DNA of 64,000 nt from Agrostemma githago (lineage: Eukaryota; Streptophyta; Magnoliopsida; Caryophyllales; Caryophyllaceae), in assembly GCA_958450325.1 (NCBI GenBank), contig OY288242.1, forward strand, positions 1,240,001 to 1,304,000. Direction: 5' to 3'. A program made the translations under genes and the position numbers. Below, in pieces: positions 10,841-21,560 of the stretch. The notes under the pieces were generated by a model that did no database searches, was not told where the DNA came from, and saw only the letters and a program-made list of their open reading frames with translations. How positions within the stretch are numbered: position 1 is the stretch's first letter; the number at the start of each line of letters is the position of its first letter.

Positions 10841-11126
10841 TATATTGGTCACCACTATTTGCATTATTCTATAGGAAATGGAACGCATGAAAATCACCGG
10901 AGTCGTTCATATTGCAACGAAACGGCTAGTAGTCTTTATGATGCGTATTTCGTAAAGTAACGGCGTTTCTTGATTGAAGATCACATTTTTAGAGTTTCAA
11001 CTATCGTATTAGGATCTTCGTTGAGTTGACTCTATAACAGATCCAACTTTTCTACTCATGTTATCAACTTATCATTACACTATTTTTTCGGGTATAAGTA
11101 AATCTGTTGTGAGATTATTTCACATA

Positions 11127-11219
11127 CTTTTTTCGGTTTTAATTTATCTTCTCATTTGAATATAATATCGCACCCAATTATTAAAAAGTGGGAAGATAAA
11201 AAAAAATCGGGAGAAGTAT
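11127..11219. mobile_element. Short MITE
   Basis: The ends tactttttTcggttttaattt and aaaaatcgggagaagta, with 'atcttctc' answered by 'gggaagat', form an imperfect foldback of about 93 bp. Confidence 0.5.
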
Positions 11220-11234
11220 ATTTATTTTAAGACA

Positions 11235-11497
11235 TACTCCCTCTCATTCATTCGATCATTTACCTGGAGAATTTTACAACTTTTAAGAAAAGTAATAAAA
11301 GTAAAGGTATTATTGGTAAATTAAATGATTTTATAGGTGCATCAAACTTAAAGTAAAGGAAAAATAGTGGTATTTTGGGTAAATAAAGTAATGATATGAG
11401 GATTATGTGGTAAAATGTTTTGCTAAAAGAGAAATGAAAAGAATTGATTTGATTATCCATTTATAATGAAGATAAATAATTGAATGGATGAGACATA
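11235..11497. mobile_element. MITE-like element
   Basis: The left end tactccctctcattcattcg continues as atcatttacc; the right end reads aaataattgaatggatgaga. These are imperfect inverted repeats around an AT-rich 220-bp interior. The right end has lost the gggagta terminus seen in neighbours. Confidence 0.55.
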
Positions 11498-11750
11498 ATA
11501 TTTTATAACCCACTAAAAACTCGCAAGGATAATCATATACTCGGTAAAAATCAATTCATTACCGTACTATTCGGGTTTATTACTCTTATATACAGTTTCA
11601 TGTGTATCATACGGGTTTGGTACTCAAATATAGCACCATCTTATGTTTTTAATTGTGTTTGCTATCATTATTATAATTGATCCCTCAAAAAAATTTAAGA
11701 AGAGATCATCTCTCAGTCAATCTATTTTAAATTATTATTATTATTATTAT

Positions 11751-11955
11751 TACTCCCTCTGAGTTTCTATTATTATCTCACTTTCCTTTTTAGGCTGAGT
11801 TTGATTTTTATCTCACTTTTTCTTAGGCTATCAATATGGGGTTCACAATTACTCTTCCATTTATCTCTCTTTCTTATTTTTGAATCACGTATTTCTCCTT
11901 CCTTATTTTCCAACCAAATTTTTTTTGGGACAATGATAGAAACTCAAAGGGAGTA
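11751..11955. mobile_element. MITE, family C
   Basis: The ends tactccctctgagtttctat and atagaaactcaaagggagta are inverted repeats. Interior has 'ctatcaatatggggttcac' and 'gaatcacgtatttctcc', motifs also found in family E, suggesting related elements. Its right TA is shared with the next MITE. Confidence 0.85.
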
Positions 11956-12164
11956 CTCCCTCCGATTTTTTATTATCTTCCCTATTTTTTTATTGGGCTG
12001 AAACACTATTTCTTCCCTATTTTTATTTTAGGCCATCAATATGTGGTCTAGAATCACCCTTACATTTCTCTCTCTTCCTTTTTTTTATTTTGAACCACAC
12101 ATTCCTACCCCTTATTTTCTTCTCCAAAACCAAAAGGGAAGATAGTAAAAATTGGAAGGGAGTA
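11954..12164. mobile_element. MITE, family E, abutting the previous one
   Basis: The left end tactccctccgattttttat starts on the TA that ends the previous element; the right end is aaaattggaagggagta. Interior contains 'attgggctgaaacactatttcttccctattt', 'catcaatatgtgg' and 'aaccacacattcctac'. Related copies are at 41149-41367 and, inverted, at 42572-42810. Confidence 0.85.
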
Positions 12165-12294
12165 TTATTTTTGAATCATTTTTAAATAAAAAATAGAGAG
12201 AGAAAAAGAAAGAGAAGGCTAAAGAGGTGGGGAAAGGAAGAGGAGGATGTAGGAGTGGGGTAGTACTAGACTACTAGTACCATAAAGACAAGAT

Positions 12295-12420
12295 GCGTGT
12301 CAGAAAAGGAAGGAAAGCAATTTAATCAATAAACTACTCAGTCGTGCTACTTTCCTATTCGTCCACGTAAATCCTCTCTTCTTTCCCTCACTCCACCCGT
12401 CATAAACCATTTCCACGTGT
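12295..12420 (+). promoter_or_regulatory. ABRE plus coupling-element-like motif upstream of PP2CA
   Basis: CCACGTGT at 12413-12420 is a G-box-type ABA-responsive element, and GCGTGTC at 12295-12301 matches the core of coupling element CE3. A TATA-like TTTATATT is at 12501, about 125 bases before the ATG. Clade A PP2C genes are known to be induced by ABA through such elements in a feedback loop; induction here is inferred. Confidence 0.5.
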
Positions 12421-12627
12421 TGCCCTTACTACCCCCTCTCTCTCCTGCCCCCCCTTACCGCTTCCCCCTGCCCGCTCTCCTCCTGCCCGCTTTTCTCCCT
12501 TTTATATTCCCCCTCCTCCTCTCCCTCTCATTTCTTCATTTTTATCGCCTTTGTTTACTTACTCCATCTTCTCTATTCGATTCGGTAACTTCGGTTAGGT
12601 TATTGTTATTCAAGCTTAGATCGTTAG

Positions 12628-14804
12628 ATGGCTGGGATGTGCTGCGGGATTAACGTTGCAGGTGAGACTACTACTGAACCGGTAGTGAGTCCGGTCGAAC
12701 CGGCGGTTCGTACTGGTCACCGTCGGAGAATCGAGATTCGGAAGATCATTTCCGATTTCTCCGGTGATATTTCTGATAATCAGCGGTTAATCAAACGTCA
12801 TAAAGCGGATAAAGATAAAGATTCCGTAGTTGAAGAGATCCTACTTCCCAAGTATGGTGTAACCTCGGTTTGTGGTCGTAGAAGAGACATGGAAGATTGC
12901 GTCTCTGTAATACCTCATTTCTTAAGAACAAACTACAACGATGACGATGATAATAATAATAGTAATAGTAGTAGTGGTTCTAAGAAGAGAAAATTCAATC
13001 ATGGAGCTCATTTCTACGGTGTTTTCGACGGCCATGGCTGCTCTCATGTAATAATACTACACTACTTGATTGGTTATTACACTCACACTATTAGTTACTT
13101 CCTCCGTTTTTTCTTTTGTGAGGAAAAAAGTAGGTCAATGAGACTAATTCAAGAAAATAGAGGGACTAATAGTTAGTTACTTTCTCTGTCTCGTTCATTT
13201 CTTAACTTAAGAATTAAAGTGATTTTAATCGTGGAGCCTAATTAATAAATTAATTATTATGTTATGTTTGTTGTGAATTATTCAGGTGGCGAAGAAATGC
13301 AAAGAAAGGATGCACGCCATAGTTAGAGATGAGATACAGTGTAGAGTAGAGCGCGAGGAGGAGGAGAAGTGGAGCGAAACGATGTCGTCGAGTTTTATTA
13401 GGATGGATAGAGAAGTAGGAAAGAGAGTTAACGTTAACGTTAACGCATCATCATCTTCGGCTTCATGTAGATGTGAGTTGCAGACGCCAATGTGCGACGC
13501 CGTCGGATCAACTGCTGTCGTTTCTATTGTTACGCCCACGCAAATCGTTGTTTCCAACACCGGTGACTCTCGCGCTGTTCTCTGCCGTGCCGGCGTCGCC
13601 ATCCCTCTCTCCGCCGATCACAAGGTCACAATCTTACTTAAAACCCTCTTTTCATTTGTATACTCCTTTCGTTTCAATGAATTGTTTGTCTTTTCTTTTG
13701 ACACTAAAAGTAAGGATCTAATGAGGGAGTGACATGTGGAGCGAAACTCACGAGAAGGGTCAAATTACCTATAAAAACATTCCTAAAATAGAAAGACAAA
13801 CAATTCATTGGGACGCTCCAATATGGAATAGACAAACAATTCATTGAAACAGAGGGAGTATTAAAGTTCAATAGCAGTAGAGCCATATTTTGGAAGTTAT
13901 AACTTTGAGAAAGTTTCCGAGTCTATGCCTCCTAGATTTCGAGGCACCAACTCCTTTCCGTGACAGGGAACCACAATCGCTACCTTTTGGTGCGTTCTAG
14001 ATAAATTCTTTGATGTACGCGATATACTCGAAGTCTAGAGAATATAGCCTCAGGTTGCGCAACTTCCACACTTAACCTGAAACTCATGGAGTTTGGTCAC
14101 ATGTTTTAACCACTAGGCTTTCCACCCTTATGATTAGAGTTTGCAACTGAACGCTCTTAACCAGCCTGAGACTCATAGAGGTCGTGATCACATGTTTTAA
14201 CCACTAGAATCCAACTCATATGGGGATCGAGTTTGCAACTTATTAGAGCACGCCGCTTTAAAAAAAATAAATTAAAAAGTCATGTATGTAGTATTATGCT
14301 GATGGATGGATGAATGAAATGATGCAGCCGGATAGAGCAGATGAGTTGAACAGAATCGAGGAAGCAGGAGGACGTGTGATATACTGGGACGGTCCACGTG
14401 TGCTAGGAGTGCTGGCAATGTCACGAGCAATCGGCGACAATTACCTAAAGCCGTACGTCATCCCTGACCCGGAGGTGACGGTGACTGAGAGGAGGAGCGA
14501 TGAGGACGAGTGCCTTATCCTGGCCAGTGACGGGCTGTGGGACGTCGTCTCCAATGAGACGGCGGCCACAGTGGCCAGGATGTGCCTCATGAATGCTGAT
14601 AAGGGGAATGACAACGCAGCAGCAGCAGGTTCAGTCAAGGAGGGCGGTGAAGGTGGCGGTGAAGGTGAAGGTGAGAGGGATAAGTCCGACAAGGCGTGTG
14701 TGGATGCCTCCATTTTGCTGACGAAGTTGGCTTTGGCCAGGCGGAGCACGGATAATGTTAGCGTTGTAGTAGTTGATTTGAGAAAAAGATTAAATGGATT
14801 ATGA
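12628..14804 (+). CDS. PP2CA: Clade A protein phosphatase 2C, PP2CA/AHG3 type
   Basis: Exons 12628-13047, 13286-13624 and 14328-14804 join in phase 0 to 411 aa. The MAGxCCG start and the VVVVDLRKR end match the PP2CA/AHG3 subgroup. PP2C motifs are complete: RRRDMED (metal-binding Glu89/Asp90), [13 protein letters not shown] (Asp134), [22 protein letters not shown] (Asp321) and STDNVS (Asp395). Trp273 in [11 protein letters not shown] is the 'lock' residue that contacts the gate of PYR/PYL ABA receptors in this clade, so the product should dephosphorylate SnRK2 kinases and be inhibited by ABA-bound receptors, mainly in the nucleus. Asp/Asn/Ser-rich (about 104-117) and Gly/Glu-rich (about 358-371) low-complexity inserts lie outside the core. 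Intron 2 holds a family A MITE. Confidence 0.95.
13096..13172. repeat. Short foldback in PP2CA intron 1
   Basis: tacttcctccgttttttctttt is partly mirrored by agaaaatagagggacta about 50 bases later. It looks like a much-reduced 'tactccctcc' MITE. Confidence 0.35.
13661..13860. mobile_element. MITE, family A, in PP2CA intron 2
   Basis: The ends tactcctttcgtttcaatg and cattgaaacagagggagta meet TA on both sides. It starts 37 bases after the exon 2 donor, so it became part of the intron without breaking splice sites. Confidence 0.85.
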
Positions 14805-16177
14805 TTATGATTATTGTTGTTAATCAGAGAGTATTTGATTAGTAAGTATTAGTTTAGTGATAATGATAATTATTTGGGGATTTAATTAATTGTGATGTTG
14901 ATCGGTTGGTGGGTTTGGAAGGTGAGGTGGTGGTTGATTGGTTGGTTGGTCGGACGGAGGTTGACTAGTCCATCTTATCTCTGTTGTATCCTGGGTATGC
15001 TTGTCGCTTGATATTTTCGAATGAGGTTGATATTCAAGAGATGTCGATGTCGATGTCATTTTATCCCCCGCTAAAACAATTTCTTCCTTCCATGGGCTTA
15101 AGACTCATTAGTTTTAGGGATATACTAGTATTAAACCCACTTCACTCCTTTCGTCATGGTTTGTGTTCCTTATGGATGCCTCGACTTGATCTTCCCGGGC
15201 CTCTTTGCTTCCTTCGTGATGTTTGGGATTTGGGAACGATACTTGTGCGGGCTCTTGAAGCTTGGGAACGGGATCCTAGGCTTGGTCATCCACAAAGACG
15301 CTCATATGACTTGTATAACTTGGAAATAGGTCGAAATGTTATGTTATCCTTGGATCAAACCTAGTAAAACCAATCAAAATATACTAGAAGAGACATTAGT
15401 AGCTCAAAAACATTTCAAAGAGTGATTTTGTCAAGGAAAGTGAGACAAAACACGTGATAAGAATGGTACTCCCTTCCCTAATTGGGAGAATGAAACATGT
15501 TATAATCTGTCGATTGAAAAACCTCGTCGTTAGCCAACACAACAAAAAAGGGAACCTGAGTAAGGGGATCGTTGCATCCGGCGATATCAACCCTACTCAA
15601 GGTCCTCAAATCTCTAAAGAACTACTTCTACATACTCCGTAGCACTTATGTTCGAGCAGTTAGCCGCCACAACGAGATTTTTGTCAACACTCTTGAAAAG
15701 GCTCGTCTCAACCCTCAGCCACGAAAGATCTGGGAACAAGCATTGACGTAACCCCGCGCAAATTGGTATACCCAACTAAACAATCCAGTGGACGCTCGAG
15801 AAGGACCTTGTTTAGAATAAAGGAAAGGAAAGCGCACCTCTCGTCCACAACATTCGAAAAGGGTGAAGCAGAGGCTGCAAAGCCGTCGGGCGACCCGGAA
15901 CCAACCTCAACAGTAGAAGCCTCTAAAACAAACCGTTTGCAATGAAGAATTTACCGCCTCGCCCGAGAAAACGCAGAGCCGGCAAGACCGGTCACCCCAA
16001 AAATCCAAACCCGAAAATCGTACCGATAAGAAGGGGATCCAGACTATATCAGACCCCCTTAGGACCGGGTTTGAAACAGACCGACAAAATAGACTAAATT
16101 TGATAGTATTTTTTTTATAAGTGTGGACCAAACTGGACTGGAGACCAGTCACGAATGTTTTGGAGACCCAAAACCCA
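14805..16177. other. Intergenic between PP2CA and HESO1, no gene seen
   Basis: The first few hundred bases are presumably PP2CA 3' UTR. Open frames at about 14984-15364, 15454-15642 and 15763-15945 have no recognisable domain, no consistent splice signals and no partner frames. A coding-like patch near 15640-15800 could be a decayed retroelement, but I cannot identify it. Confidence 0.4.
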
Positions 16178-16292
16178 AGATTGAATTTTTTTTTGGTTCA
16201 ACGAATAACGAACTTAGTCGCATTACAATATAGGAGAAGAGAGATTCGAACTTGAGACCTACTGTCCAGAGCTCCTAGTATTGGATTTTTCC
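16178..16292 (-). mobile_element. tRNA-derived SINE, minus orientation
   Basis: Read on the minus strand it ends with 'ttgtaatgcgactaagttcgttattcgttgaacc' and an A-run (poly-T at 16186-16193 on the plus strand), the same 3' body as the SINEs at 16977 and 17107. A box B-like 'agttcgaatct' is present; the box A region is degraded. Confidence 0.6.
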
Positions 16293-16430
16293 ATTCACAC
16301 AAGTCACAAATGACAGAATTTGTAAACTGGGGAAAACCAAATTTGTGACAGAAATAAACAATTTAATTCTCCATTTCCACTCCTACTACGGAGTATCATC
16401 ATACAGTAATTCATACACTACTCAATTTTC

Positions 16431-19400
16431 ATGGCGCTTTCTTCAAGGATTTCTCAGGTGCCTGCCCTTTTTCTATCAAAATTGTACTCGTACTACTCCA
16501 CTATCTATGCCCATTTCAGTTAGGGTTCGTTTCATTTAATTACTTACGGATTATTCATTCTTCTCCGTGTTCAAAGATTGAAGATTTATCAATTGCGTTT
16601 TTTTTATATATTGATTGTTTTATATGTAGGGTTGTTGTTTTGGCTATGTTTGTAATTAATCATTGAAGTTTGGACAAATTTGCTTCGTTTGATTGTGGTT
16701 GGTTACCTGAGTAGTATCTATGATCTTTGAAAGTTGAGATCTTTTCTTGGTATAGTTTGAGACTTCGAGTTAATTAGTTACTATTCCCTCCGTTCCTTTT
16801 GTCACCAAGGGTAAGGATCCAATGAGGAGGTGACAAGTGGAGCAAAACTCATGAGAAGAGTCAATTGTATATACAAAACATTCCTAAAATAGAAAGACAA
16901 ACAATTCATTGAGACGCCCCAATATGGAATAGGCAAACAATTCATTGGAACCGAGGGAGTATATTCATACCTTGCCGTAGATGTCTTAGCCTAGTAGTTA
17001 GAACAGACTTACCTGAACGGTGGGTCTTAGGTTCGATCTCCTGTCCGCTATTGTAATGCGACTAAGTGTACTCTTCGTTGAACCTAAATTAGAACAGACT
17101 TGTATGGTAGATGTCTTAGCCTAGTAGTTAGAACAGACGGTAGGTCTTAGGTTTGATCCCCTGCCCGCTATTGTAATGCGACTAAGTGTGTTCTTCGTTG
17201 AACCTAAATTTGTGGAAGGTGGGATGGGAGGGGGAGGGAGATTTATTCTCAAATTGGGTGACCCAACTAGATGTTTTAGGCTAGTGTTAAAACGGAGGTA
17301 TCCTGAACGATAGGTGTAGTTTTTGGCTAGTGTTAAGACGGAGGTACCCTATCAGGTTTGATATCCCATCCCTGCCATTGTAATGCGAGCAAGTGCGCTC
17401 TTATTGTGTTACCCTGGATATAAGTTGGAATTGTTTTATTTATTAAGAAAGGAATTTGTGAGCTCAAGCGTATTTATTCTCGAATTGGGTGACCCCAACT
17501 AAGTATTCTATGTGTTTTAGGTGTTTCAGAGCCTTAAAATGAATACTCAGAATATGGTGGATGCCACCCTTGCCGAAATCATTCTTGCCGTCAACCCTTC
17601 CAGGAAGGACTTCGAGATAAGAATGCGCATTATTGAGGAATTACGATATGTTGTAAGTTCCATTGACAGTCTCAGAGGTATGTATGTGTGTATGTATGTA
17701 TGTATGTATGTGCATGTCTAACACCTCTCATCATGTTTTCATGTTGTCCATGCTCATTATCCTGATATCGCAACTTGATTTTTATCTGCTAGGTGCGACT
17801 GTGGAACCATTTGGGTCGTTCTTGTCTCAGCTCTTTTCACGTTGGGGAGATTTGGATATCTCAATTGAGTTGCCGAATGGGTCACATATTCTAGTCCCTG
17901 CTAAAAAGCACAAACAGTTGTTACTTGCAGATCTTTTAAGAGCATTACAGAGGACAGGTCATACTTCTTATTTTCGTGTTTTTGATTTGCTTTTTTTTAT
18001 GTGTCTGTCTGTAACTGCCTTTACTCTCGCTCATTATTTTCAGTAATTGATTTTGGGTGTTTATATTGCTCGAAGCACATTTTTTAAGCTGCAAGTACAA
18101 GTATAGTGACTACAACTAAGTTTCGAACTACGTTTACTAAAAAGTAAATAAATGTGGATGAACTAAAGGAAATGCAAACGGGGGAAAAAGTGTGCTTAGT
18201 TACAAATACTCCGTATATGACGAGTGCTTATTTCATTTAAGACAATATAAAGACAGACCCTTAATTCTCATAGTTTACTCCTTACCTAGTCTATTACTCC
18301 CTCATTTTTCTTTTATTAGCCCCATGGGGCCTGCTTTTCATCTCACAAAAAATGGGAAATGTGGCTAATTTATAAAAATGGAGGGAGTACGTAAAGCCTA
18401 ATTTAGGTGCATTGAGAATGTTTTACTGGGTACTTTTCATTGCGAGAAATGCTGTTGATTTTTATAGAACATCATGTATTCACAGGGAGCTTTAGGAGAT
18501 TGCAGTTTGTGTCTCATGCCAGAGTTCCCATTCTGAAGCTCGAGAGCAAAGTTCAGAACATCTCTTGTGACATCTCAATTAATAATCTGTCGGGGCATAT
18601 GAAGTCTAAGTTTTTGTTGTGGATCAGTCTTATAGATCCCCGGTTCCGTGATATGGTTTTGTTGGTATGCTCTTCTGACATTACTTCACATTGATATTAT
18701 TAAGTATTTGAGAATATACTCCATTATTTAACATAATTCATATTTTCTAATATTGAGCATATTGGATACCGAGACAAATAACATTTACAATACTATCTTT
18801 ATTTCAGGTCAAGGTGTGGGCAAAAGCAAATGGTATCAACAACCCAAGCAGTGGGACATTCAACTCGTATTCACTGTCTTTACTCGTTATCTTCCATTTT
18901 CAGGTACAGTAGTTAATTGAGGCCAATGAATGTATGCTATTTCTAGGTCCGTAGGCATTTGATTTGAATTAGGGTGAGACCTACTTAAAAGTTTATATAT
19001 TCCTCAATTAGTAACAGGGTAATTGGGTTGGTGTGAGACCGTCTCATATATGTTTTTTTTGTGTTTCTGCTTATCTTCTCATCATGAGTTAATGAGCAGA
19101 TAATGAAATTTATTTTCTGTTTTCTTCCATCGTTGTGCAGACATGTGCTCCGCCTCTTTTGCCTCCATTAAAAGATTTGTATCCTGGGAACTTGCATGAT
19201 GAACTTATGGGTGAGCAACTTTGTTTGGTATCTCATACCTCAGAATGCCACTTCATTTGCAGATAGCAATATCCCTATTTTTCGCTTCCTTGTTAAGTGT
19301 GCTTTTATGAATCATCTAATCGTTTTCCTTCCAATTTCCAACACCCTAAATTCTGAAAATTTGGTTGTTACAGGGGTAAGGGCTGATGTGGAAAGGCGCA

Positions 19401-20465
19401 TTGAAGAAATAGCCGTCAGAAATATAGCAAGATTCAGGAAAGAGAGAATACCTAACTTCAGCAGTCTATCTGAACTCTTCATCACATTCCTCGACAAGGT
19501 ACTTCCTTTTTTTTTCGAAAGTGTGTGGTTCCAAACAGGACTCCTATCATTCAAGAAGAAAAATTCAGTCAGTCCTACAAACAAAGAGTAATCGCTTTGT
19601 TAGGCTGGTGATTTTAACACGTGAAGTTCTGCAGTTTATGGACATCAGTATAAGGACAGCAGAGCAAGGCATTTGCACGTACAGCGGACAATGGGAGAAC
19701 ATTTCTACGAATACCAGATGGCTCCCCAAGACACATCCCATTATTGTATGGCCTCTTTTCCCCGTTCACTTTCTCTATCATTTGTTCGTCTTTTTTTCTT
19801 GTCAGGGAAATAGTGGCCATTTTTGAGGATCCTGTAAACAAAATGTTCTGAGTCTGCCAGTGCTTATAGCATTAAATATTATTGATCTTGATTGATTGAT
19901 TGATTGATTGATTTGTGATGACTAGATAGAAGATCCGTACGAACAACCAGTGAATGCTGCAAGAGCTGTTTCCCGTTCCCGGCTGACAAATATAGCTGAA
20001 GCCTTTAGAACGACTTACAACCTGCTTGTTGATCCATACCAGAGTCGTATTACTCTCATCCCCTCGTTAGTACCGCCTGAGATAATCCATTTGTTCCCCG
20101 GAGGTCCATTTGTGAATTTAAGGAACGATGTTAGGCCCTCCTATCCATGGTTAGATCAAAACGCGTCATATGTTAACTATTCATCCACACCACAGTTTCA
20201 ACATCGATTTCACAATGCAATGCAAGTGAATCAGCCCAGAATGTTCAAGGGGCAAAACAGTAAACAACAATATCTCGAACAGAGGTCAAGGGAGAGGCCT
20301 AGAAGGCAGCATCAAAGCGTGGACAACAGACAAAGAGCGGCGCAGACAGTTGTGCCCCCAAATACAAGCACCTTACAGTCAACTCGCAATGACAACCGGG
20401 TTTTTAAGGCGGCTCCAGCAGCTCAAGGCCAGCAAGTGTGGCGGCAAAAGCAGTTTGACAAGTGA
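16431..20465 (+). CDS. HESO1: HESO1-type terminal uridylyltransferase
   Basis: Coding exons: 17539-17677, 17793-17957, 18486-18664, 18808-18903, 19141-19210, 19374-19498, 19635-19745 and 19926-20465 (474 aa from the ATG at 17539). An optional upstream exon 16431-16457 (nine codons, CAG/GTGCC donor) joins in frame at the 17520/17521 acceptor; either start is possible. The nucleotidyltransferase core has GSF at 54-56, catalytic DLD (Asp66, Asp68) and a third Asp at about 130 in ISCDIS; the PAP-associated region follows (FNSYSLSLLVIFHFQ, EDPYEQPVNAARAVSR). The C-terminus is Gln/Arg/Asn-rich, as in Arabidopsis HESO1. HESO1 adds U tails to unmethylated miRNAs/siRNAs and to RISC 5' cleavage fragments, marking them for decay. 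The first intron of the longer model contains a MITE and SINEs; a TATG repeat follows exon 2. Confidence 0.93.
16782..16961. mobile_element. MITE, family A, left-end deletion
   Basis: The left end jumps from tattccctccgttcc directly to ttttgtcaccaagggt, lacking about 20 bases (the 'aatgaattgtttgcct' motif) present in other copies. The right end is intact with ttcattggaaccgagggagta. Confidence 0.8.
16977..17098 (+). mobile_element. tRNA-derived SINE copy 1
   Basis: Box A-like TAGCCTAGTAG and box B-like GGTTCGATCTC are about 45 bases apart, as in a tRNA-type RNA polymerase III promoter. The 3' body is 'ttgtaatgcgactaagtgt..cttcgttgaacctaaatt'. Confidence 0.7.
17107..17211 (+). mobile_element. 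tRNA-derived SINE copy 2
   Basis: Tandem to copy 1 and highly similar, with box A-like TAGCCTAGTAG and box B-like GGTTTGATCCC. It lacks the 'cttacctgaac' segment seen between the boxes in copy 1. Confidence 0.7.
17262..17412 (+). mobile_element. Degraded SINE-like sequence
   Basis: It repeats a 'ttttggctagtgttaaaacggaggta' segment twice and ends with 'ccattgtaatgcgagcaagtgcgctctt', a diverged form of the SINE 3' body. The promoter boxes are decayed. Confidence 0.45.
17680..17712 (+). repeat. TATG/TGTA microsatellite in a HESO1 intron
   Basis: About 33 bases of tatg repeats with a few tgtg interruptions, starting right at the exon donor. Confidence 0.8.
18295..18389. mobile_element. Small MITE in a HESO1 intron
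   Basis: The ends tactccctcatttttctttt and ataaaaatggagggagta are inverted; 'attagccccatggggcc' contains a local palindrome, and 'tgtggctaatt' answers 'attagccc'. Confidence 0.75.
19891..19914 (+). repeat. GATT microsatellite
   Basis: Six tandem copies of GATT in the last HESO1 intron, about 10 bases before the acceptor. Confidence 0.8.
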
Positions 20466-21560
20466 CTGGGACATTCAAGGTGAATCTGTGTTTAATTTGT
20501 TGCATAGCCAGAAATCAGAATAGCCCGAGTGAAGAAGCTGCTTCAAATGGGTTGACTCTGGATGTCTTCTCAGGGCATTTTTGTGAAAGTATGGTTCACT
20601 CTGTACAATATAGAGCTCAATCCAGCCGAAGCTCGAGTTGAATATGACAACCGCGTCCACAAGGCAATATAATCCCCCCTTTATGGTTATATTGTCGGTT
20701 TTTGGTCGTATTATTGTGGCTACTACTTTTTTATAACTAGACAAAGGTGTATTGGACTAGTTTTATCAATGGGTTTCACATAAGAACTGATGCCGTTAAT
20801 GACCTACTCCCTCCGTTTCAATGAATTGTTTGCCTTTCCTTTTGACACCAAGGTTAAGAGAACCAATGAGGGAGTGACATGTAGAGCAAAACTCACGAGA
20901 ATGATCAAATTGCATATAAAAAACATTCCTAAAATAGAAAGGCAAACAATTCATTGAGACGCCTCAATATGGAATATGCAAACAATTCATTGGGACGGAG
21001 GGACTATTATGGTATCGGTTTCCCAATTTGCATGTTGGAACTTGAAGAATGGAGGTACAAGTATCCTTAACATAACACTACAAGATTTACTCATTTTCAT
21101 TACCACAACATCAGAGCCTTAGTCCCAAAAGATTTGGGGTCCCAAGAGATTTGGGATCGGCTAACATGAATCAGAATCTGAGGTCGTCATCCTCGTTTTC
21201 ACTAATGAATACGAGTACAAATCCATGATATGCATATCTAATCAACTTATGGAATTATTTGGTGTTACAAGAATACAATAACTCATTGACATCAGCCTTG
21301 GGCCTTTTCTCCTCAGTAATTTGTAAATGGTGTCGCCTGACTTACAAAACCTATAAATAATTCCTATACATACACTAGTACAAACAAGGAAAAAGCCTTC
21401 GATCCCAAACAATTTGGGGTTGGCAAACATGAATCGGATTTTTTTTCTCCATTAGCTTTGGCCACTGTAATCCCTCGACAACCCATGCAAACACCTTTCC
21501 ATATGAGGCTTTGTAATTATGGCCATATATCGATTTTGCCAGACTCGAATTGTGAAATAC
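20466..21560. other. Convergent intergenic region between HESO1 and the PMT gene
   Basis: It should contain the 3' UTRs of both convergent genes. Apart from a family A MITE (20805-21006) it holds two diverged copies of an 'aagatttggggt..ggctaacatgaatc' motif (about 21127-21175 and 21404-21437), also seen near 61090-61120. No gene is seen. Confidence 0.5.
20805..21006. mobile_element. MITE, family A
   Basis: The ends tactccctccgtttcaatg and cattgggacggagggacta are inverted; duplicated right-end motif present. Confidence 0.85.

Larger units (their letters stand above)
5837..12292. other. Gene-free, MITE-dense intergenic DNA
   Basis: I see no gene in this 6.5-kb stretch. It consists of AT-rich sequence packed with terminal-inverted-repeat elements, the clearest of which are listed separately. 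Between them lie low-complexity pyrimidine-rich stretches (about 7300-7600) and unassigned AT-rich DNA. Confidence 0.6.

Noticed and set aside
12417..12653. Pro/Leu-rich frame overlapping the PP2CA start
   Set aside because: Lies in the pyrimidine-rich leader in another frame; no conservation expected.
14984..15364. 126-codon plus-strand frame after PP2CA
   Set aside because: No similarity that I recognise, biased composition, no splice signals; probably UTR/intergenic.
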